Assembly: GCA_024220525.1 (NCBI GenBank)
Contig: JAMYWO010000338.1
Span: forward strand, 1 to 39,053
Source: Cochliopodium minus
Taxonomy: Eukaryota; Discosea; Himatismenida; Cochliopodiidae
Length of the DNA: 39,053 bases
Reading direction: 5' to 3'
In this document: positions 23,501-33,072 of the stretch, piece by piece
Layout: every line of letters begins with the position of its first letter
Position numbering within the stretch: the stretch's first letter is position 1
Program-made: the position numbers and the translations under genes
Notes under the pieces: model-generated
The model's database searches: none
What the model was told of the DNA's origin: nothing
What the model saw: the letters and a program-made list of their open reading frames with translations, nothing else

Positions 23501-26500
23501 TGATGTCTGCTTTTTTTAAAGCTAAAGTATCAGGAGTAAATTCACCAGTCAATTCTACCAATTTCTTTCCCATCTTTTTTACAAATTTTTCTTGCCAATC
23601 CTCTATTCTTTCTCTCACTAATGCTTTTAATGGTCCTATGTATACTGCTTTCATTCCTGGATACTCTTTAAACAACCTCAGTATTGCTATTTCTGCTGCC
23701 ACCGTTTTTCCCGAACCTGTTAAAATAAAAAATTGGGTATTAATTCATTCATTGTTTATTTTAAATTTATAAATTAAATCAGAATTAATTAAATTATATT
23801 CTTATTAATTAATTAAATTATATTCTTATTAATTAATTTAATTATATTCTTATTAATTAAATATATTCTTATTAATTTAATTAAATTATATTCTTATTTT
23901 TTTAATTATTACCGGTAGGAGCACCCAACAAAACATTATTGTCAGTGTGGTAGAGAGTATGAAAGATTTGGGTTTGAATAGGATTGAAATAAGTGTGTTT
24001 GAAAATAGATTGAAACTTTGGATTATTAAAAGTGGTAACAGGTAACGGATGTAAATCCAAAAGAGGAGTATGAGGCAAATAAAGTTCTGGTAAAATCAAA
24101 TCTTTAAAGTTTATCACTTCTTCTTCAACACTTCCTAACCTTTATTCAAAAAATTTTTAATTATTGTAAAAAATTTTATTATAAAAATTTTTGAAAAAAA
24201 AAAACATACCATCTGTCCGAAGTGGCTGTGATGATGTATTCTTTTGGAATTGGTTCGTGAATTGGTATCTATAGTTTTATAATAACAATAGATGATGAAA
24301 AGAAATGAGAAAAGAAGTTATTGAAAAGAATAGATGATGAGAAAATAAAGATGATGAGATAATAAAGAATAGATGATGAGAATAAAAAAAAGAGTAAATA
24401 AATAAATGAAAAAGGGTACAGTGAAAACGAGGTGATGAGGAGATTTGAATTTTTCTTTTTGAAGAATAAAGTATTCTTGGTGAGAAATTTCACCAGTGGA
24501 AGGATCCTCAATGTAGATCCAAAAAGGCTGGGAAGGACCATGGATGTTGTCTTTCCAAAGAAAGTTGGGAGTCAAAGTGAGGTTGACACGAAGAATTTGA
24601 CGAGTGATGGGTTGAGCATGAAAAGAGATTTCAAGATAAGGAATGTAAGAAAGAAATTTGTAAATGGAATGACCAACATTGGGAAGATTTAAAAGAGAAT
24701 TGAGTTCTCCTTTTTCCAAATCATAAATCCTTTCTACTCCCAAGTTTTTACTTTCCAATTTTTTAACGATAGATTCAGAAATGAGAGGAAAAAGTTGACG
24801 AAGAGGATGTTGTTTGTGCCATTGTTGTCTTTCTATCATTTTACACAATGTCAACACTCTTCCTACCACCAATGACCATCCCTTTTTCATCAACACTTCA
24901 AACATTGCTCTACATATTCTTTGAGCATTTTGAATGACGTACTGGGTGTCACAAATGAGAGCAAAACCTTTGATGATGGCACGAGAAAGAAAAGATTGAA
25001 TCAAAATGTTTACTTTGTTTGATTTTGCTGATATCTCGGGAGGAAAAAGACAAGAGGTTTTCTTCAACTTTTCCAATTCTTCTACTTCTTCTTCTCTTAG
25101 GTTAATGTTTTCAAATTCTGTAGAAGAAGAGATGACATTTAAGAGATCTTCTAGTTTCATGTTGGGATTCAATTTTTTATTGAAAAGTTCAATTGTTTCA
25201 TTTTTGATATAGTAATGAGAAGCAATACGACCCAAAGAAGTGGGAGAAAGAAAACTGTTTCTATCCCTTACATTTGCTTTGTAATCAAAACGTATCATTT
25301 CTCTTTCATCCAACCTGTTGGCTGCTTCAATGATGATACTTCTTCTTCTTCCTTCTAAATTAGGATCTCCATTCAATTCTTCCCAAGAGATTCCGTATGC
25401 CATTGGATTTTTTCTCATTCTTATGAACAAATAGGTATAACTCAACCATCTTATCGCATCTTCTACATTTGCCACTGTTCCCAACACTATTTCTGCATTC
25501 AAGTTGTCAATCACATTTTTTGTAAACTGAGATTCTATCGGTATTTGTAAACACACCAGTTTCACGTATTGATGAAGTTTGTCATGTGTCGTCAATAATA
25601 TTGCTTCTCCACTTGTATCGTATTGTGGTCTTCCCGCTCTTCCAAATATCTGCATCACATCCAATATCCCCAAGTCTACAAACGATCCCCTTTCACTGTT
25701 ATACAATTGTGTTCCTATTTTTTGATTCAAAAAAAAAAATTATTTAATATATATCTTTAATTTGAAAGTAATTTTTATAATCATTTATAATTATTTTTAA
25801 TCAAACTTTATTCATTTATAATTATTTATAATTAAACTTTAATCATTTATAATTATTATTTTTAATTAAACTTTAATCATTTATAATTATTATTTATAAT
25901 TAAACTTTAATCATTTATAATTATTATTTTTAATCAAACTTTAATCATTCATAATTATTATTTTTAATTAAACTTTAACCATTCATAATTATTTATAATT
26001 AAAATTATTAATAATAAAAAAATCAAAAGCTGTTTATTTTAATTATATATTATTAAATTGATAAAAGAATACCTTTGATTAAGACAGTGTGAGCAGGCAA
26101 GTTGACACCCCAAGCTAAAGTAGCAGTACAACATAAAACACGGATGTGACCTTGTTCAAACAAACGTTCAACTAAAGATCTATCCGCTCTCAACATACCA
26201 GCATGATGGATACCAAAACCAGTAGCTAAAAGAGAACGAAGTTTGACACTTTTACATTTTTTCAATTCACGAGACAAAGCACCCCCTTCGTCCGTAGGAA
26301 GAAAGAGTTTTTGTTCATTACAGTTATTTGCTAAATCTACCAAACTTTCTGCAGTTTTTGCAGTATCATTTCTACTATGAACAAAGATCATCACTTGATA
26401 TCCTTTTCTTACCGAAGCAGAGGTTTCTTGATAAGCAAGTTCATTCATCACTTCATTTTTTCTAACAAAGTTTTTGTAATCTTTGATTCCCACAAATTTC

Positions 26501-28808
26501 ATGGATAAAGGAACAGGACGAAAGGATCCATCAAAATAAAAAAGACCACTTTTCAAATTTACATTTAAAAAGTCTGCCACATCTTTGTAATTGGGAAGTG
26601 TTGCTGATAATCCCACGATACGAATTACTGATTGAGAAGATTCCACTTGTCTAAGAGTTCTTGCAACAAGAGTTTCAATGACAGGACCTCTATCATCATT
26701 CAATAAATGAACTTCATCTAAAATCAATAATTTGGTTAATTGTGTTAATGAACTTTCTCCTGCTTTTCTTGTTATCACATCCCATTTTTCTGGTGTTGTT
26801 ACAATGATTTGCGTTTCTTGAATTTCTTTTTTGGTTAATTGCATGTCTCCTGTTAATTCACGAACAACAATGTTTAACTTTTTCAATCTTTCCCCAAATT
26901 TGCTCACCACTTCTTGTGCCAATGCTTTCATTGGTGCTACATACACTATTTTGAATGCATTTCTTTGTAGAATTCCTGACTTGAAATTTTCTCCTATCTC
27001 CCTCAATATCGCCAACATCGCTATGTTCGTCTTTCCCGCTCCTTTATTCAAAAAAAAACTTTGTTAGTTTCAAAATAACAAAAATATAACATAAATCATG
27101 AATGAACACAAAGAACTGAATAACATAAAATAACGTAAACTTTAAAATAAAATGAAAATAAAAATAAAATAAATAAAATAAAAATAAAAATAAAAAAAAT
27201 AAAAATAAAATAAAAAAAATAAAAATAAAAATAAAAATAAAATAAAATAAAAAAGGGATAATATATGAAAAAAAAAAAGGAACCAGTAGGAGCACAAATT
27301 AAAAGATTTTGGTTTGTTTTATATGCAGAATTGAAAACTTTGGATTGCATGATGTTTAAATGTTTGTATCCTTCAAAAGCTAATTGAGCAAAATCATCTA
27401 ATTGAGAAATAGGAACGAGTTGGGATTTATCTACTTCTGGTGAAATTTGTTTTGGTATGAAATATGTTTGGCTTTCTTTTGTATCTCTTATAGATGTTCC
27501 CATTGGTAAAACCAACTTGTCCATGTTTGTCTCCGTTCTTTAAAGATGCAATAAAAATAATAAATAGATAATCATATAAAATTAATTATAAAATAAATTT
27601 AATAAATTATAAAATTAATTAAAAAATAAATTATAAAATAAATTGAATAAATTAAAAATAGATAACTAAATAAATTATCAAATTAATAATTAATTATAAA
27701 ATAAAAAAGAATAAAGTTAAATTGTATTATATTTAAGTAAAGGGAAATACAAGGAAGAAGAGGTGTAATCAAGTTTAGAAACATGTTCAAATAAATCTTC
27801 GGTGGAAACTTGTAAATTTCTTTTTTTATCTTTTTCCAAGAGTTTTTCAATATCAATGTTTTTATTATTATTAAAATTGCCTGTGTTGTTGTTACTATTG
27901 CTGTTGTTATTAGAAAGAGAAGGGTTGGTATTTTTATTTTTGTTTTTTTTCTTTTTTTGAGATTGAGATTGAGAAGAAGAAACAGATTGAGAAGAAGAAG
28001 AAGAAGAAGAAAAGGAGGAAAACTTGGGGTTGGTATTGTTATTGGGAAGAAAAAGTAGTCTATCTTTGAGAAGAAGAGTTTTTTTTTCGAGGATTTGTTG
28101 AATGAAATCCAAACTTTCTACTCCCAAAAACTCAAATAAATTACTTTCAAGAGAAGTATTGTCTTTTGTGTCTGTGAGAATACGAATGATGGAAGAAGCA
28201 ATTTCATTGGGAAGGAGAGGATTTGAATTTTTAAATATTTCAGATTGTTGTTCACATAAATTTAAAAACCACTCTACGTTTCCATTTCCTCCCTTCTTTC
28301 CTCCTTTTTTTTTACTTGTTTTTGTTGTTGTGACAAAAGAGGGGGTAGAAGAGGGAGTAGAGGAAGGGGTAGAAGAAGAAGAGGGAGAATAATTGATTTT
28401 AAAGACATATTCATTCGAATTCATTTTTTCTTCTTCCATTAAATTTGGGGGAGTTAAAGAGAAAGAAAGATCATGAGAATATTCTCTAAGGTATTTCGTT
28501 TCCATTGTTTTCTTTTCTTTTTTCTTTCTTTTAATAAATTCAACTTCAGATCTGTACAATTCACTCACAGATAATCTCCAATTATGAATATCATTACTTA
28601 TTTCTTCCAATTCTTCAAATGATTTCTTTGATAATGAATTACCCAAGATTTTTTTTAATTCTTCAAATGAATTTTCATTCTCATTTGTTTTCAATAGTTT
28701 TTGATAAACATGATAACTATAATTTCTTATTTCATCGCTTGATATATCTCCCATTTCATTTGCCAATGTTTTTGTATATTGTTGATATTTCTTTCTCTTT
28801 TCCTCCAT
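20579..28808 (-). CDS. ASCC3: ASCC3/Slh1-type tandem Ski2-like RNA/DNA helicase
   Basis: Model: complement(join(20579..21312,21374..22085,22295..22526,22685..23090,23309..23716,23913..24139,24210..24268,24420..25714,26073..27041,27284..27537,27751..28808)), 2117 residues (human 2202). ASCC3 drives the ASC-1 complex that splits collided ribosomes and unwinds DNA for alkylation repair. Cassette 1 has A-P-T-G-A-G-K-T (K441) and D-E-V-H at 546-549; cassette 2 has G-S-G-K-T (K1291) and D-E-I-H at 1389-1392. Each is followed by winged-helix and Sec63 units. ASCC3 rather than BRR2 is shown by [15 protein letters not shown], by [14 protein letters not shown] and by H-Y-C-P-R-M. The first 350 residues are helical with Ser/Asn-rich patches, where ASCC2 binds in humans. 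The chain ends in an Asp-rich tail. Both ATPase sites look intact. Confidence 0.95.
23783..23898. repeat. Intronic ~25-base A/T minisatellite (ASCC3)
   Basis: Four to five imperfect copies of a unit containing ATTATATTCTTATTAATTAA fill the intron between exons 6 and 7 of ASCC3. It is likely polymorphic intron filler. Confidence 0.65.
25779..26002. repeat. Intronic ~30-34-base minisatellite (ASCC3)
   Basis: Six to seven imperfect units of 30-34 bases, each with the landmark TTAAACTTTAATCATTTATA or close variants, occupy most of the 358-base intron between exons 3 and 4 of ASCC3. Units differ by a few substitutions and by a short length step. Confidence 0.75.
27140..27255. repeat. Intronic AAATA-type simple repeat (ASCC3)
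   Basis: Over 100 bases of AAATA/AAAATA units lie on the + strand, so a long pyrimidine run lies upstream of the intron 2 acceptor on the coding strand. It could serve as an extended polypyrimidine tract, but is more simply a microsatellite. Confidence 0.6.
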
Positions 28809-29368
28809 TATTTTTGAATCAACAATTTCTTTATTTTAAAATTGAATAATAATTTCTGAATAAAAAAAAATCCATAAAGAATATACCCTTTATTTGTGAA
28901 CTAATTATCTTCCATGATAATTCATGTTTTGAATCCAATGTCCCTTTGTAACTATTGTAAAACGATATATGAAAAATATTTAACCAATCTAAAAAATTGG
29001 AAACCTATTATATTTCAAAATGATTTGTTGTCTTTTTTTTTCTTCTTCAACCAAATTGATTGAAGAGGATTCCCCAATGAAAAGTATCCTCATTGCTATA
29101 ATTAATCAATAATTTGATAATTTTTCAAAAAAATTAAAACAAAATTGCATACATCCTGAAAATTTGGGAGATTCTTTTGACTAAATCAAAAAAGAAAATC
29201 ATTTATCTTTTAATTCTCAAATATATAGGATTTTTTTACCATTTTAATTTTTTTTTTTAGATTATCAAATTATAAAATCCTTTCAATTTTGAGTTTATTT
29301 AAAGTGAGAAATTTATGAGAATTTTTGTAATTTTGTTCAGATTTGAACTGAATAGAAAAAGGTATTTA
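28809..29368. other. Intergenic stretch, 560 bases, ASCC3 promoter side
   Basis: It lies between the ASCC3 start and the copine stop, both genes on the - strand, so it should hold the ASCC3 promoter and the copine 3' UTR. A short + strand frame at 28914-29063 (49 codons, with one C-x2-C) has no recognisable family and no splice partner, and I do not call it. A weak GAGGAT...ATCCTC inverted pair is near 29070-29092. Nothing else stands out. Confidence 0.45.
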
Positions 29369-32300
29369 TTATTTATTATTGTTTTGATTGTTCGGAGGAG
29401 GATAGTTGGGATTGAAGGGTTGATTGTTTGGAGGAGGATAGTTGGGATTGAAAGGTTGATTGTTCGGAGGAGGGTAGTTAGGATTGAAAGGTTGATTGTT
29501 AGGAGGATAATTAGGATTGAATTGGTAGTTCATATTGTTGGTATTGTTAGGAAGTTGAAAATCAACGAAATCGCCCTGAGGATTAAACCCTCCTTGATGA
29601 ATGTTTGGATTGAAAGGAACAAACATGTTTTGATTGTTAGTAGTGGTTGTAGTGTTAGTGGTGTTGGTGGTTTTGGTATTCTCACCACTGTTTGTGTTGC
29701 TAAAGTTTGGTTGTTGGTGAGGAAAGTTAGGATTAAACTGGTAGTTATTCATGTTGGTATTGTTGTGGTTCATGTTGGGATTGTAGTAGTTGGGCTGAAA
29801 ATTGGAGAAATTAGAGTTGTATTGTTGAAAGTTAGGAGGGAGATTAGAAACTTGTTGAGGCATTATTCTCTTTTGATTTGGATCAAATGGTGCTTTAAGA
29901 TAAAGTTATCAATTATTTTAAAGTAAAAAAAGGTAAAAAAAGAAAAAGTTACTGGGAGGGTTTGGTTTCAAACCATTTGCGGACATATACCCTACTAGTT
30001 GTGAGGGGATTTCCTCAAGAGTTTCCCTTGTCAATTTTTTAATGTCGTTTTTGAATTGTCTGAAAGGAACGAATTGAACTTTTGAGAACAAATTTAAGTT
30101 CTCAAATAAAAAAATTTTTAATTTATGTGAGTACCTGTATCTCTTTTTTGGACAGTTCCATCAGTACCTTTTAGATAAAATATGTTTATTTAACATTGAA
30201 AATCTATTAAAAGCAATTTTACTTTGAAGAGGATTATCATCTGCATCCAAAACTAAAAAAAGAAAAAATTAGAATATTTAAAGTAAAGAATAATTTAAAA
30301 AAAAGAAAAAATCTTGTTACCTTCCATTTTATCAAAGTCTGCATTTCCTATTCCCACTATAACAATACTCAAAGGAAGATTATTTCCTCTTACTATTTCA
30401 TCTATTGATGCTTGCATGTCATCCTTTATAAGAGGACAAAATGAACATAAATTAAATGTAAAAATAGGTAAATAAAATATAATAATTATAAAAGATAAAA
30501 TTATTAAATAAATACATGTAATAATAATTATAAAAGATAAAGTAAAATTAATAAATGATATACAATGACTCCATCTGTTAAAATAAGAAGAATTTGGTAA
30601 CTTTGATTGTCTTGTGTACATCCTTCTGCAAGACTGAAAGCAGTTCTCAGAATTTGGGAACTTTTTTAAAAGAATTAAAACGTTGGAAATTAACAAAATA
30701 TTAAACTATTATGGAAAATTAAGATAATATTAAAGAAAAAAGGTGTACAAAATGGTGGGTCCATATAAGACAACTGACTTGAGTGATCTACTATAAGAAT
30801 CGAGAATTCCTTGTAACCCGTGAACCTCCGGCTTTTTTTTTGAAAAAAATTAAAATTAAAATTTAATGAAAAGATTAATTATTTATATAATTATTATTTA
30901 ATATTTATTTATATTTATTTATATATTTTATATTTATATTATTTAATATTTATATTTATAAATAGAAGAAAGAGAAACATTGTTTGGATTTCCATTAAGG
31001 GGGAAACAATGACTAACTTGATTGTTGGGAGGCAACTTGGCACCAAAACCATAACAAGGAAACATTTGATCAGTGTCGTATTCACAAAGAATCGTTCCTA
31101 CTTCCTTTATTGCTTGTTGGTATTCATTTGGTGTGTTTGGATTGTCATAATGCAATGAACTCGATAATTGTGGATTTCTTTATAAATTTTTTAAATTTAT
31201 TATATTTATTATTATATTATATTTATTATATTTATTATATTTATTATATTTATTATATTTATTATTATATTATATTTATTATATTTATTATATTTATTAT
31301 ATTTATTATATTTATTATATTTATTATATTTATTATATTTAATTTATTATATTTAATTTATTAGATTTAATTCATTATATTTAATTTATTATTTAATTTA
31401 TTATTTAATTTATTATATTTATTATATTTAATTTATTATGTTTAATTTATTTTTGTCAGAATTAAATTTGGTAAAATAATTTCAATATTATAAAAAAAAA
31501 AAGAGTATAACGATATTAGTAAAGATTACCCATTACTAGCAGTAAAATCAACAGCAACAACGAGATTAATTTTACAACCACCTTGTATATAATCGAGAAA
31601 ACTAAAGGTTTTGGTCAATTTGTAAGAATCAATGTAAAGTTTTCCACTATTTTTATAACTTTTTTTCGATTTTTTTTTATCATTGATCACTTCAAATTCT
31701 CTCTTCTTTTTTTCGTCTAAGTCTCTCATTGATGTCTTTTTTAAAAAAAAAAAATGAAAGTTTGTATCATCAAGATCAAATTTTTTACCTGAAATAAACC
31801 TAAATTTATTGTTTTGAATAAAATAATGAAATGAGATTACAAAGAGTTTAAGTTAAATTAAAAATGTCAAAAAAAAATGAAAGACTTTAAATTAAAAATA
31901 AAAGAAAGAAAATTAAGAGATTTTTTTTTTTTAAAAAAAAGAAACCAATTAAAGTATGATTTCCACTCCTGCTGTAGTCAAAAATTTCCCAAATCAAAGG
32001 TCTATCAAAATCTCCATTACATAAAAGTTGTAATGATACTACATTAGATTTCCAAGAAGGATCCTGTGTTTTCTTTTGTATTTCTGTTTTTAACACTGGT
32101 ATATGTTGCCCATCTTCTCTTACTTTTGATATCTAAGGAAAATAAGTAAAGATATAGTTATATAATTAGTATCAACAACAGGTGAATAGATTTGTTACCA
32201 CTACAAATGGATCAGATTTTGTGAAGAAATCGACTATTATAATATATTTTGATAGAAAAGTAAAATTAAAAATAAGATATCTTTCAAAATTTTACCTTTA

Positions 32301-32978
32301 TCCAAATTTTTAGCTGAAAATTGTATACTAAAAAAAAATTTGAAAAAGAAAAAAGATAAATTTTGGAAAATATTTACTTTAAGACCTGATTCACATCTTG
32401 CACTTCCTCAACTGAAATTATTATATCCCCTCTTACTGATGAAGTATTGGTGCTAATAGTCAAAGGTCTCTTTATTTTTTGTCCTGAACTGGTTACAATC
32501 TCTGCAAGAGTACAATACCTGTCACAAAATAAACAAGTTTAAAATATGTAACTTTACATTGTATTATATTTTATTACATCTCCCCAATGAAATCTTGCTT
32601 ACTTAAAGGCTCATTTATTGCATCAATGTCATAACATTCAAATTTTAATTTTCTGAAGAATTGAATTTATTTGAGCAAATAAAAAAGAAAATGGGAAATT
32701 ACTGTAATTCTTCAAAATGATAGTTTATAATGAATTTCTTGACGAATTGTGGATTTAAATTGTCTTTTATCATCTCAGTTCTTCCATATTCGTGCCATTT
32801 TCCAATATCATTAAGCGTATATAAAATTACGATGGGATCACTTTTTGAAAAAGTGTCCATATTGATTAGATTTTCGCAAGAAATGCTTAATTCGACTTTT
32901 GATGTTACTATAAAAAATAAAAAAATAAGGGTATTGATTAAAAAAATATAAATATGAAATACCTGTCCTTTCTTCCAT
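29369..32978 (-). CDS. Copine with repetitive Asn/Pro/Tyr-rich tail
   Basis: Model: complement(join(29369..29892,29953..30078,30135..30167,30223..30252,30321..30423,30564..30660,30749..30831,30979..31177,31530..31735,31789..31799,31946..32132,32199..32233,32296..32327,32378..32518,32578..32652,32703..32907,32963..32978)), 700 residues, 17 exons. Copines bind membranes in response to calcium and recruit targets through an A domain. C2A (about 7-120) has F-S-K-S-D-P; C2B (about 145-260) has F-F-T-K-S-D-P-F. Both keep the calcium-site Asp pattern. The copine A domain (about 290-510) has V-D-F-T-A-S-N-G, then D-x-D-x-M-F-P-C-Y-G-F-G and L-T-D-G-V-I, and ends near V-Q-F-V-P-F-R. Residues 527-700 are a disordered tail ending in repeats. 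Exons are unusually small (11 to 35 bases for five of them); all join in frame. Confidence 0.95.
29384..29523. repeat. Coding 36-base repeat in the copine tail
   Basis: Four tandem units of 36 bases (the one nearest the tail start is 33) encode (-) Q-P-F-N-P-N-Y-P-P-P-N-N. Codon use between units is nearly identical, so expansion is recent. Such Pro/Tyr-rich tails are often flexible binding or phase-separating segments; that is inference. Confidence 0.85.
31186..31445. repeat. Intronic TTTATTATA microsatellite (copine)
   Basis: About 250 bases built mainly from a 9-base TTTATTATA unit, drifting to TTTAATTTATTA at the right end, make up most of the 352-base copine intron between exons 9 and 10. 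It is the longest simple repeat in the window. No coding or RNA signal is seen. Confidence 0.8.
31789..31799 (-). other. 11-base microexon of the copine gene
   Basis: Read on the - strand, GTTTATTTCAG is flanked by an AG acceptor and a GTAAA donor. It completes the Gly codon left by exon 7 and adds L-F-Q before exon 9 begins with T-S-M. Skipping it would break the frame. Copines carry a residue run like G-x-F-x-T-S at this junction of C2B and the A domain, which supports it. Confidence 0.8.
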
Positions 32979-33072
32979 TATATTTTTGAACTGTATATGG
33001 TTTTGAAAACACAATTTTTTTTATTTTAAATCCAAAAAAAAAAAAAAAATTTTAAAAAAAAAGAATTTTACA
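32979..33072. promoter_or_regulatory. 94-base bidirectional promoter, copine/SAM-kinase
   Basis: Two divergent start codons are only 94 bases apart. The middle is A/T-only, with a run of about 15 A followed by TTTT near 33036-33052, a nucleosome-disfavouring stretch that may help to keep both promoters open. No factor site can be named. Confidence 0.5.

Noticed and set aside
20579-28808. Identification of the giant helicase as BRR2 (spliceosome) rather than ASCC3.
   Set aside because: The overall layout is shared, but several segments and the intact second cassette match ASCC3/Slh1. BRR2 normally has a longer N-terminus with PLUG and PWI domains, which is absent here.
28914-29063. Short + strand frame of 49 codons with one C-x2-C motif.
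   Set aside because: No family resemblance, it ends in a run of Phe from a T-tract, and there is no splice partner. It is within chance expectation for 560 bases of intergenic DNA.
29315-29926. Long + strand frame rich in Arg/Val/Ile opposite the copine tail.
   Set aside because: It is the complement of the coding 36-base repeat. The copine frame on the - strand is continuous and explains the region.
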